From contig JANYEU010000090.1 in NCBI GenBank assembly GCA_025362915.1, positions 1 to 13,609 on the forward strand: 13,609 bases of DNA, given 5' to 3'. Shown here one piece after another: positions 1 to 7,615 of this stretch. Below the pieces are notes generated by a model. The model saw only the letters and a program-made list of their open reading frames with translations, was not told the DNA's origin and did not search any database. A program made the translations under genes and the position numbers. Each line of letters begins with the position of its first letter. Position 1 is the first letter of the stretch. Source of the stretch: Chitinophagaceae bacterium. Lineage in GTDB: Bacteria > Bacteroidota > Bacteroidia > Chitinophagales > Chitinophagaceae.

Positions 1-128
1 AAAAGCTTTTATCAATCAACAACCCAAATGGAGTTGTTTAGTAGTTAAATAACCTGTCAACCTATATCAGGCAGGAACAGCCTTACACTATCGACTTACG
101 ACTTTTAACTTTCTACTCTTCTTCCTAA

Positions 129-338
129 TTTCTTGTAAAGAGTGTTGTTACCATTAGTGGTATTCATATTGTTTCGGTGCAAGTGATTGATAATATGGGC
201 AAGATAATAAAGATTGTTTCATTGAAAGATGCGACTAACTCTACATTGTCTGTAAGTGGTTTGCCAGCAGGATTATATTATCTGCGTGTTCAAACTACTG
301 ATGAAAAAGTGAATGGGGTTGGGATGGTGAAGGAATAG
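129..338 (+). pseudogene. Orphan type IX secretion (T9SS) C-terminal sorting domain remnant
   Basis: An open frame runs from just after an in-frame TAA (126-128) to TAG (336-338), about 69 codons with no plausible start. Its product has the pattern of a type A T9SS sorting domain: a strand with VTISG, then a VQVIDNMGK strand, a LSVSGLPAGLYYLRVQT segment and a short basic end KVNGVGMVKE. In this family the domain sits at the extreme C-terminus of large secreted or surface proteins and is removed after passage through the outer membrane. Here nothing coding lies upstream in any frame (stops interrupt 1-128), so the passenger is gone. I read it as a decayed 3' end of a secreted-protein gene. A frameshift cannot be excluded because only 128 bases of upstream sequence are visible. 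Confidence 0.72.
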
Positions 339-390
339 GTAGTTAGTTATGAGATATGGATTATTAGTGAACAGCCTCAATATTATTTGT

Positions 391-429
391 AAAGTGCAGC
401 TACTATCAATATGGTAATCGCTGCACTTT
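391..429 (+). terminator. Stem-loop after the sorting-domain remnant
   Basis: A perfect 10-bp inverted repeat, AAAGTGCAGC (391-400) and GCTGCACTTT (420-429), encloses a 19-base loop and is followed by CATTTTAC. The A-rich 5' side and T-rich 3' side fit an intrinsic terminator that could work in either direction. The T-tract is short. It would have ended transcription of the gene whose remnant lies at 129-338, and it insulates rpoB from anything upstream. Confidence 0.6.
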
Positions 430-512
430 CATTTTACTTACCTACTTGTTAAAAACTTGTGGGAACTGGGAAATTCACCAAAAAATTATTCCCAACTTGC
501 GCCTCTTCCCCC

Positions 513-520
513 TACCTTTG
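513..520 (+). promoter_or_regulatory. Bacteroidota -7 element of the rpoB promoter
   Basis: TACCTTTG matches the Bacteroidota sigma-A -7 consensus TAnnTTTG exactly and lies between the hairpin at 391-429 and the rpoB start. No good -33 TTTG is seen at the usual 19-base spacing; a TTG at 497-499 is too close. Transcription starting about 7 bases downstream would give a leader of about 135 bases. rpoB therefore appears to have its own promoter. Confidence 0.5.
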
Positions 521-643
521 CAATCCTTTACTTATCCCTATTTGGTAACATTGGGTAAAACTCTAGTTTAAAAATGGTATAACTTACTCTTTTTCAATGC
601 TTAGGTAAGCTTTCATCTACTGATGATAAGTTGTTTTTTAGAC

Positions 644-653
644 AAACCGGTTT
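644..653. promoter_or_regulatory. Perfect 10-bp palindrome just upstream of the rpoB start
   Basis: AAACCGGTTT is a perfect palindrome ending 10 bases before the rpoB ATG. It is the most GC-rich spot in an otherwise AT-rich leader. It could be an operator or a small hairpin close to the ribosome entry site, or chance. No Shine-Dalgarno sequence is visible between it and the ATG. Confidence 0.25.
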
Positions 654-663
654 ATAAAATATT

Positions 664-3600
664 ATGTCAACAACAATTATTAACAACAGGGTAAACTTCG
701 GAAGAACCAAACACTTAGCAGAAGCCCCCGACTTACTAGACATCCAGTTACAATCTTTTAGGGAATTCTTTCAGTTGGAAACAACGCCCGATAAGCGTAA
801 CATAGAAGGATTGTTCCGTGTATTTAAGGACAACTTCCCCATCACCGATACGAGAAACATCTTTGTATTGGAGTTCTTGGATTACTTCATCGATCCCCCA
901 CGCTATTCTATTGATGAGTGTATGGAACGCGGGTTGACGTATGCTGTGCCGTTGAAAGCTAAGCTACGTTTGAGCTGTAACGATGAAGAGCACGTCGATT
1001 TTCAAACCATCGTTCAGGATGTATTCTTAGGAAACATTCCATACATGACCCCTCGTGGTACGTTTGTGGTTAATGGTGCTGAGCGTGTGGTTGTTTCTCA
1101 GTTGCACCGTTCACCTGGTGTATTCTTTGGTCAGTCAGTTCACCCTAATGGTACCAAGATATACTCTGCAAGGGTTATTCCTTTCAAGGGGGCCTGGATG
1201 GAGTTTGCTACAGACATTAATAATGTAATGTATGCGTACATCGATCGTAAAAAGAAATTCCCTGTAACAACATTGTTGCGTTCTATCGGTTTCGAAACTG
1301 ATAAGGATATTCTTGAATTGTTTGGCATGGCCGAAGAAATAAAGGCTACCAAGGCAGAATTAGAAAAACATGTAGGTCGCAAGTTAGCTGCACGTGTATT
1401 ACGTACATGGGTGGAAGATTTTGTGGATGAAGATACCGGTGAAGTAGTTTCTATTGAACGTAACGAAATTGTTATGGAGCGTGACAGTGTTCTAGACCTT
1501 GATGGTGTGGATACTGTAATAGAAATGGAAATAAAGAGTCTTTTCTTACAAAGGGAAGATGTAGGTGGAGATTATGCCATCATCTATAATACACTTAATA
1601 AAGATACTTCAAACAGTGAATTAGAAGCGGTTCAGCACATTTACCGTCAATTGCGCGGTGCCGATGCCCCTGATAATGAAACTGCACGTGGTATTATTGA
1701 TAAATTATTCTTCAGCGACAAACGTTACGATTTAGGTGAGGTTGGTCGTTACAAAATCAATGGTAAACTCGGTTTGGAATATCCTTTGACTAAAAAGGTA
1801 TTGACCAAGCAAGACATCATTGAAATTGTAAAATACCTTGTTCGTTTAACCAATGCAAAGGCTGATATTGATGATATTGATCACTTGAGCAATCGTCGTG
1901 TTAGAACAGTTGGTGAACAATTATACGCACAATTCGGTGTTGGTCTTGCCCGTATGGCACGTACCATCCGTGAGCGTATGAACGTTAGGGACAATGAGGT
2001 ATTTACTCCGGTAGATTTGATTAACGCCAGGACTTTAAGTTCTGTTATCAACTCATTCTTTGGTACTTCTCAGTTGTCCCAGTTCTTGGATCAAACCAAT
2101 CCTTTGTCAGAAATTACGCACAAACGTCGTATTTCAGCGCTAGGGCCAGGTGGTTTGAGCAGAGAAAGGGCAGGCTTTGAAGTTCGTGACGTACACTACA
2201 GCCACTATGGTCGTTTGTGTACCATCGAAACACCGGAAGGACCAAACATCGGTTTGATTTCTACCTTGTGTGTTCATGCCAAGATTAACGACATGGGCTT
2301 TATTGAAACACCTTATCGTACTGTGGCAAACGCTAAAGTAAATACCAAGGACTTGGTTTATTTGAGCGCAGAAGCAGAAGAGAATGTGAAGGTGGCTCAG
2401 TCTAACTCTCCTATTGATGATGAAGGTAACTTCTTGGAAGATAAGGTTGTATCCAGAGATACGGGTGATTTTCCAATACTTGACAAGGGTGAAGTAGAAT
2501 ATATGGACGTTGCCCCTAACCAAATTGTTGGTTTGAGTGCTTCGCTGATTCCTTTCCTTGAACATGATGATGCGAACCGTGCCTTGATGGGATCGAACAT
2601 GCAACGTCAGGCGGTACCATTGGTTCGTATGGAAGTACCTATTGTTGGTACTGGTTTGGAAGGAAAAGCTGCACGTGATGCACGTATCCAGATTCATGCA
2701 GAAGGTACGGGTGTTGTTGAGTTTGTAGATGCAAACGAAATACATGTACGTTATGATAGGAATGACTTAGATCGTTTGGTTTCATTTGATGAGGATTTGG
2801 TTAACTATAAACTAACCAAGTTCGTTAAAACCAACCAAGCTACCTGTATCAACTTGCGCCCTGCTGTAAAGAAAGGACAAAAGGTTGTGAAAGGTGATTT
2901 CTTGACAGAAGGTTATGCTACTAAAGGTGGCGAACTTGCCTTGGGAAGGAACTTGCTTGTTGCGTTCATGCCTTGGAAAGGTTACAACTTTGAAGATGCG
3001 ATTGTAATCAACGAGCGTGTAGCAAGAGAAGATATGTTTACTTCTGTTCACATTGATGAATATGAATTGGAAGTACGTGACACTAAATTGGGTGAAGAAG
3101 AACTGACTCCGGATATTCCAAACGTAAGTGAGGAAGCTACAAAAGATTTGGATGAATTCGGTATCATCAGGATTGGTGCAACCATTAAGGAAGGCGATAT
3201 TTTGATAGGAAAGATTACACCAAAAGGTGAAAGCGATCCTACCCCAGAAGAAAAATTGCTTCGTGCAATCTTCGGTGACAAGGCTGGCGATGCAAAAGAT
3301 GCTTCATTGAAAGCTCCTAACGGAACTGAAGGTGTGGTAATCGATAAGAAACTTTTCCAACGTGCCAAGAAAGATAAGAACTCTAAGGTTAAGGAAAAGG
3401 CACAGTTAGAAAAAGTTGAGAAAGCTCACCAAATAGCTGTTGAGGAAATCAGGGAAAACTTGATGAGCAAACTTCAGGTGTTGTTGAAGGACAAGACATC
3501 TCAAGGTGTATCTAACAACTTCGGAGAGTCTTTGATAGGTAAGGGTGCTAAATTCAACCAAAAGAATATTGCTTCTATAGAATTCTCTAGTGTTAATCCT

Positions 3601-4467
3601 TTGGGTTGGACTGGTGAAGCTGAAACAGATCATTATATCAATGTATTGTTGCACAACTATACCATTAAGTTTAATGAGGAGTTGGGTCGTTACAAACGTG
3701 AGAAGTTCAATATCTCTATCGGAGATGAATTACCTGCCGGTGTTTTGAAATTGGCTAAAGTATATCTTGCTGTTAAGCGTAAGCTGAAAGTGGGAGATAA
3801 GATGGCTGGCCGTCACGGAAATAAGGGTATCGTTGCCAAGATTGTTCGTGCAGAAGATATGCCTTTCATGGAAGATGGAACACCGGTTGATATTGTATTG
3901 AATCCATTGGGTGTACCTAGTCGTATGAACCTTGGTCAGATTTACGAAACCATTCTCGGTTGGACAGGTTTGAAACTAGGTTTGAAATTCGCCACCCCAA
4001 TATTTGATGGTGCCAGTACCACTCAAATTGAAGAATTGTGTGTGAAGGCAAACATTCCAAGAAACGGACATACTTATCTGTATGATGGTGAAACAGGAAA
4101 CCGTTTTGACCAAAAGGCAACTGTGGGTGTTATCTATATGATTAAACTACACCACATGGTTGATGATAAGATGCACGCACGTTCTATAGGACCATATAGT
4201 TTGATTACACAACAGCCTCTTGGTGGTAAAGCACAATTTGGTGGTCAGCGTTTTGGTGAAATGGAGGTTTGGGCTTTGGAAGCTTATGGTGCTTCCAGCA
4301 TCTTGCAAGAGTTGCTTACACTTAAATCTGATGATATCATTGGTCGTGCAAAGACTTATGAAGCAATCGTTAAGGGTGAGAATATTCCAAAACCTGGTAT
4401 TCCAGAATCATTCAACGTATTGGTTCATGAATTGAGAGGTTTAGGTTTGGACTTGAAATTTGAGTAA
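664..4467 (+). CDS. rpoB: DNA-directed RNA polymerase subunit beta
   Basis: Catalytic beta subunit of core RNA polymerase, 1267 residues, full length for Bacteroidota. The rifampicin-binding/fork region GTSQLSQFLDQ starts at residue 467. Residues equivalent to E. coli D516, H526 and S531 are D476, H486 and S491, so the drug site looks wild type. GYNFEDAIVINER carries E777-D778, matching E. coli E813-D814 near the active site. KMAGRHGNKG gives K1046 and K1054, matching E. coli K1065 and K1073. The C-terminal clamp-anchoring block GQRFGEMEVWALEAYGA is intact. A charged, helical segment (about residues 895-960) fits the lineage insertion ahead of the K1046 block. Position 520 is Thr where E. coli has Pro560. 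The gene has its own promoter-like element and is followed by a strong terminator. Neither rplJ/rplL nor rpoC is adjacent, which is unusual. Confidence 0.99.
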   Translation: MSTTIINNRVNFGRTKHLAEAPDLLDIQLQSFREFFQLETTPDKRNIEGLFRVFKDNFPITDTRNIFVLEFLDYFIDPPRYSIDECMERGLTYAVPLKAKLRLSCNDEEHVDFQTIVQDVFLGNIPYMTPRGTFVVNGAERVVVSQLHRSPGVFFGQSVHPNGTKIYSARVIPFKGAWMEFATDINNVMYAYIDRKKKFPVTTLLRSIGFETDKDILELFGMAEEIKATKAELEKHVGRKLAARVLRTWVEDFVDEDTGEVVSIERNEIVMERDSVLDLDGVDTVIEMEIKSLFLQREDVGGDYAIIYNTLNKDTSNSELEAVQHIYRQLRGADAPDNETARGIIDKLFFSDKRYDLGEVGRYKINGKLGLEYPLTKKVLTKQDIIEIVKYLVRLTNAKADIDDIDHLSNRRVRTVGEQLYAQFGVGLARMARTIRERMNVRDNEVFTPVDLINARTLSSVINSFFGTSQLSQFLDQTNPLSEITHKRRISALGPGGLSRERAGFEVRDVHYSHYGRLCTIETPEGPNIGLISTLCVHAKINDMGFIETPYRTVANAKVNTKDLVYLSAEAEENVKVAQSNSPIDDEGNFLEDKVVSRDTGDFPILDKGEVEYMDVAPNQIVGLSASLIPFLEHDDANRALMGSNMQRQAVPLVRMEVPIVGTGLEGKAARDARIQIHAEGTGVVEFVDANEIHVRYDRNDLDRLVSFDEDLVNYKLTKFVKTNQATCINLRPAVKKGQKVVKGDFLTEGYATKGGELALGRNLLVAFMPWKGYNFEDAIVINERVAREDMFTSVHIDEYELEVRDTKLGEEELTPDIPNVSEEATKDLDEFGIIRIGATIKEGDILIGKITPKGESDPTPEEKLLRAIFGDKAGDAKDASLKAPNGTEGVVIDKKLFQRAKKDKNSKVKEKAQLEKVEKAHQIAVEEIRENLMSKLQVLLKDKTSQGVSNNFGESLIGKGAKFNQKNIASIEFSSVNPLGWTGEAETDHYINVLLHNYTIKFNEELGRYKREKFNISIGDELPAGVLKLAKVYLAVKRKLKVGDKMAGRHGNKGIVAKIVRAEDMPFMEDGTPVDIVLNPLGVPSRMNLGQIYETILGWTGLKLGLKFATPIFDGASTTQIEELCVKANIPRNGHTYLYDGETGNRFDQKATVGVIYMIKLHHMVDDKMHARSIGPYSLITQQPLGGKAQFGGQRFGEMEVWALEAYGASSILQELLTLKSDDIIGRAKTYEAIVKGENIPKPGIPESFNVLVHELRGLGLDLKFE

Positions 4468-4488
4468 TCTTATTCTCAGTAAATAAAT

Positions 4489-4526
4489 AAAAGGTGTTGT
4501 ACATTAATTGTACAGCACCTTTTTTG
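4489..4526 (+). terminator. Intrinsic terminator of rpoB
   Basis: A 14-bp stem with one G-U pair (4489-4502 with 4510-4523) has a 7-base loop and is followed by a T-run. It starts 22 bases after the rpoB stop codon. It should end transcription right after rpoB, so read-through into a downstream rpoC, as in the canonical rpoBC operon, does not occur here. Confidence 0.88.
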
Positions 4527-4592
4527 TTTCCCCCACATTTGCCAAATCTCTCCTTTATAATTTAGAAATTTCCCCCAAGTGACATTAGTTAG

Positions 4593-4622
4593 TTGAATGT
4601 ATTGCGATTAGTGTTACCTTCA
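4593..4622 (+). promoter_or_regulatory. Candidate promoter of the arginase-family gene
   Basis: TTG at 4593-4595 is followed after 19 bases by TACCTTCA (4615-4622). The spacing is ideal for the Bacteroidota -33/-7 pair, and the -7 matches TAnnTTTG at all but the last two fixed positions. The predicted start of transcription would leave a leader of only 10-15 bases before the ATG at 4642. Confidence 0.4.
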
Positions 4623-4641
4623 TTTTTCAATTAATAGCTAT

Positions 4642-5694
4642 ATGAAACATTTTAAAATTTATACTAAGCAAGATGTATTGGCACACACAACTGTCCGTCG
4701 GTTTGAAACCAAGATTGGGGAAAGAATACAAGTATTAAAAGATGTTAAAGACTTAGATGAGTCCCTCCAGAACTCTCCTGCGCGCTATGTTATCATCGGC
4801 ATTTCTGAATCTTTAGGTGCAAAAGCAAACCTAATATCCGAGGATACGCCTAGTATATGGTTGCCATTCTTACAATCCTTTTTAAATGTTCAAAGTAATG
4901 ATTTTCTGGAAGGAGGTGAAATGCTGTTATTGGGTCATTTTGATTTTAGTGACTTGGCATATGTGATAGAACAATCTGCAAGATCATTTGATGAAAAGGT
5001 TGATGCATATCGTCATGCAGTGAACATTATTGATGATGAATTAGAGCAAATTATCCATATAATCACTCAAAACAAAAAGCTACCAATTGTAATAGGGGGA
5101 GGGCAAAACAACGCTTACCCATGCATAAAAGGTGCAGCGAAAGGTTGGTTTAAAAGTGGTGTAATTCCTTTTGCCCAGGTTAATGCGATGAATGTGGATG
5201 CCCGTGCCGATTATGGTCCATTGGAAGGTAGGCATAATGGGAATGCCTTTAGATATGCAGAAGAGGATGGGTATATGGAAAAATATTGTGTGATCGGTCT
5301 CCATGAAAATGCAATTCAACAAAATGTTTGGATGGATATAGTCAATAACCCTTTTATTGATTGTATCACGTTTGAAGATATTTTCTTACATGAGAAAAGA
5401 ACCTTCCAAGAAGCGATAGACCATGCAACAGAATTTACCATCGATACTTTGTGCGGCATTGAACTAGACTTGGGAAGTATTGAAAATAATTTCTCTGGTA
5501 CTGGATTCCCGACTGGTATTACGCCCATGCAAGCAAGGCAATACGTTTTCTTTTCTGCCATTGACAGCCAGCCAGCCTATTTGCATATCAGCGAAGGGGA
5601 TAATGTATATGATAAAAATAACGAAGCTGCAGCAGGCAGTTTAATAAGTTATCTGGTTACCGACTTCATGAAAGCTATGCTACAAGGATATTAG
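4642..5694 (+). CDS. Arginase/formimidoylglutamase-family protein with altered metal ligands
   Basis: A 350-residue member of the ureohydrolase (arginase) fold. The best fit is the Bacteroidota formimidoylglutamase (HutG-like) group, which hydrolyses N-formimidoyl-glutamate to glutamate and formamide in histidine breakdown. Family landmarks are in place: IGGGQNNAYP (151-160), NVDARADYGPLEGRHNGNAF (184-203) and GIELDLGSIE (272-281). Arginases use six manganese ligands in GGGH, DAHxD and DxD motifs. Here D186, D190 and D276 remain, but the expected histidines are Q155 and R188, and the second Asp of DxD is G278. A conventional two-manganese centre therefore looks unlikely. The frame is intact and closed by its own terminator, so it is not an obvious pseudogene. 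No other hut genes lie nearby. Fold assignment is strong; catalytic activity is doubtful. Confidence 0.85.
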   Translation: MKHFKIYTKQDVLAHTTVRRFETKIGERIQVLKDVKDLDESLQNSPARYVIIGISESLGAKANLISEDTPSIWLPFLQSFLNVQSNDFLEGGEMLLLGHFDFSDLAYVIEQSARSFDEKVDAYRHAVNIIDDELEQIIHIITQNKKLPIVIGGGQNNAYPCIKGAAKGWFKSGVIPFAQVNAMNVDARADYGPLEGRHNGNAFRYAEEDGYMEKYCVIGLHENAIQQNVWMDIVNNPFIDCITFEDIFLHEKRTFQEAIDHATEFTIDTLCGIELDLGSIENNFSGTGFPTGITPMQARQYVFFSAIDSQPAYLHISEGDNVYDKNNEAAAGSLISYLVTDFMKAMLQGY

Positions 5695-5719
5695 ATAGGT
5701 ACTATTTACTAGTATTTAT

Positions 5720-5768
5720 AAGAGACAAGGAAATGTGATACCAATTATATTTCCTTGTCTCTTTTTTC
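5720..5768 (+). terminator. Intrinsic terminator between convergent genes
   Basis: A perfect 15-bp stem (5720-5734 with 5749-5763) has a 14-base loop and is followed by a T-run. It lies 25 bases after the arginase-family stop and 23 bases before the end of the opposing minus-strand gene. The T-run suits the plus strand. On the minus strand the stem is followed by ATAAATACT, so it may end both transcripts but favours the plus one. Confidence 0.88.
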
Positions 5769-5791
5769 TAGTATTGATAGGTAAAGAATGC

Positions 5792-6988
5792 TTACATTTC
5801 AAAATAGGCTTGGCTGCCACCTACCCATTTCTTATCTGCATTATACCTTACACCAATCATTTTTCCTTTGCTTAAACGTGCCAAGTTGTTTGTGGCAAAC
5901 GGTCTTGTAGCATCTTTTGGCCAAAAGTAAAAGATGCGTATCTCTGCTTTTGCAGGTTCATTAGGTGTTTTTATTATGTCAGCATACCTTACTTTTCGCT
6001 GTAATATCCAATTGTGTTTATCCACAACTGCATCAAAATCCTTTGGTGTAACATCTATCACCACCCCTTGACCTGCAAAGGAGAATAGCGGTTTTAATAC
6101 ATAATTCTCCAAATCTTCAGGTGTTGATTGCATTTCATCCAAAAAAGTAGTTTCTGGTACATATCTATGCTTGATAAACGGTAAGGTATATTTACTTATC
6201 CTGTAAAACCAATTAGGATGCGGCACCCATTCTACGTCTAGTTCTTCTGTAAAAAGCTTTCCCTTATCCTGTATCTCTTGTGTTTGATGCAATATTTCAT
6301 CAAAGATTATCCTATTATATATCCGCTTCACCTGAATCTTATTACCCTCTTTCCAATAGAAAAGTTGCTTCCCTTCCTTTATCAATTCAGTCAGGCAAAC
6401 AGTTTCAACGCCCGTATATTCTTTCGTAAAGTAGAAGTCAATCCTTGTTTTTTGTTGTTCGGGAAATATCTCCAACAGGATACAATTTTCTACCGGATAC
6501 TCATCCGTAATAATCTCTTGTAAAAGTTGTATATAACTTTCCTTGTTCAGTCCATTGAGGTAAGTACTGTAATTGGCAGGTACATCAAAACATCTTCTAG
6601 TTACTTCGTCATGCCATACCTGATAGGCAAACAAAGATGGGAAGCCCTGCATCTCTACCAATTGTGGTTCTATTTCGCCATTATCATTCTCGCATATTCC
6701 AAAATCGAAGGCAATAAAATCTGAGTGCTTGCTTTCATTGGGGACATTCAATTCTGCCGGTACCGCATTCTTGGTAAGGGCTTTAAAATTGGGTTGTAGC
6801 AGCGCGTCAATAATGCTTTCGCAGGTGGAAAGCATTTTTTTTGTAAATGATTTATCAATAAATATGGGCGTTTCTGCCAAACGGAATTCTATTGCTCCAG
6901 GATATTTGCTGTTTATTTCCTTTAGGTAAGTCTCATATTTCTCTTCTGTAAAATTGGCATTGAAACCTTCCCTTATTGATACTACCAT
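5792..6988 (-). CDS. Putative ATP-grasp-like protein, unknown function
   Basis: A 398-residue soluble protein with no signal peptide or membrane segment. The C-terminal third looks like an ATP-grasp nucleotide-binding domain: YVLKPLFSFAGQGVVIDV (296-313) has the lysine (K299) and small-residue loop used for ATP. It is followed by NWILQRKV (326-333), an acidic and basic strand AEIRIFYFW (348-356), and a late LARLSKGKMIGVRYN (369-383). The N-terminal part has a DFGICENDNGEIEPQLVEMQGFPS-type block (95-118). This recalls the pre-ATP-grasp region of glutathionylspermidine synthase-like ligases, which bind the acceptor. A carboxylate-amine ligase is therefore plausible, but substrate and product cannot be told. 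It has its own well-formed promoter, and AAAGGA precedes the ATG. The gene converges on the arginase-family gene. Fold call moderate; function unknown. Confidence 0.62.
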   Translation of the reverse strand: MVVSIREGFNANFTEEKYETYLKEINSKYPGAIEFRLAETPIFIDKSFTKKMLSTCESIIDALLQPNFKALTKNAVPAELNVPNESKHSDFIAFDFGICENDNGEIEPQLVEMQGFPSLFAYQVWHDEVTRRCFDVPANYSTYLNGLNKESYIQLLQEIITDEYPVENCILLEIFPEQQKTRIDFYFTKEYTGVETVCLTELIKEGKQLFYWKEGNKIQVKRIYNRIIFDEILHQTQEIQDKGKLFTEELDVEWVPHPNWFYRISKYTLPFIKHRYVPETTFLDEMQSTPEDLENYVLKPLFSFAGQGVVIDVTPKDFDAVVDKHNWILQRKVRYADIIKTPNEPAKAEIRIFYFWPKDATRPFATNNLARLSKGKMIGVRYNADKKWVGGSQAYFEM

Positions 6989-7009
6989 GTTTTCCTTTGT
7001 TTATTAAGC

Positions 7010-7041
7010 CAAAGATAATCCGCTCTTTTTTTCTAGGCAAA
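7010..7041 (-). promoter_or_regulatory. Bacteroidota-type promoter of the ATP-grasp-like gene
   Basis: Read on the minus strand, TTTG (7041-7038) is followed after 20 bases by TATCTTTG (7017-7010), an exact TAnnTTTG -7 element. Transcription would start near 7003, some 15 bases ahead of the ATG at 6988. This is the best-formed promoter in the window. It shows that the ATP-grasp-like gene can be transcribed independently of the Nudix gene upstream. Confidence 0.72.
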
Positions 7042-7051
7042 GCACATCATA

Positions 7052-7594
7052 TTATAATCCCCTTTCCCTCTCGGCGTGTGCGGTAAAGTTTTCTTTTATC
7101 AGTGTTACTACCTTTTTATCTATTGGAAGATGAACATCATTTTCGGTAAGGCTATCCCATTCTATCCACCTAAAAACTTCACTCTGCCCATTAGGGTCTG
7201 CAATCTGATGTGGTTCAAAATCAAAAGGGATGGTCTTTGTTGCCAAATTTATCTTGTCTAATGGTTTTATAAAGTAATAGATAGATAGAATCTGCTGGCT
7301 TGGATTGAATGCCGAAACCTGATAATAATCGGTGGTATATATATGATCCCCTATCTCCACATCCAGATTTGTTTCCTCTTTAAACTCCCTTTTCAAACAG
7401 TCCCGTGTTCCCTCGCCGAGTTCCATTCCGCCACCAGGAAATTTGGTGAAATAGTTTCCTCTTATATATTCATCGCTTACCAAAACCCTTCTTTTATCTA
7501 ATAATATACCATAAACCCGTATGGTAAATCCTTTCAATACTATTCTAGCATTGCTTTCGGGTTGTGAAGATTGGCTATTGGTGTTTTTATTCAT
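7052..7594 (-). CDS. Nudix hydrolase
   Basis: A 180-residue cytoplasmic Nudix-fold protein. The Nudix box GX5EX7REUXEEXGU is readable from G55: G55, E61, then R69-E70-F71-K72-E73-E74-T75-N76-L77. The catalytic, magnesium-binding glutamates E70, E73 and E74 are kept; the usual glycine near the end is N76. FPGGGMELGEG precedes the helix. These enzymes split nucleoside diphosphates linked to another group, but neither the box nor the flanking residues identify the substrate. The first 15 residues are polar and low in complexity. The C-terminus ends in a basic, acidic tail (HAERERGL). It starts 21 bases after the stop of the secreted-protein gene on the same strand, so the two are probably one transcript. 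A link to the ATP-grasp-like gene downstream is possible but unproven. Confidence 0.93.
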   Translation of the reverse strand: MNKNTNSQSSQPESNARIVLKGFTIRVYGILLDKRRVLVSDEYIRGNYFTKFPGGGMELGEGTRDCLKREFKEETNLDVEIGDHIYTTDYYQVSAFNPSQQILSIYYFIKPLDKINLATKTIPFDFEPHQIADPNGQSEVFRWIEWDSLTENDVHLPIDKKVVTLIKENFTAHAERERGL

Positions 7595-7615
7595 AATTAT
7601 TCTTATTGCTTTTGT

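Noticed and set aside
1..128. Possible upstream coding part of the sorting-domain gene
   Set aside because: Stops interrupt the visible frames and the sequence has no protein-like pattern; only a short AAAAGCTTTT palindrome at 1-10 stands out.
2140..2745. Minus-strand 201-codon frame inside rpoB
   Set aside because: It lies antisense to highly conserved rpoB codons and its product has no recognisable domain; it is a shadow of the real gene.
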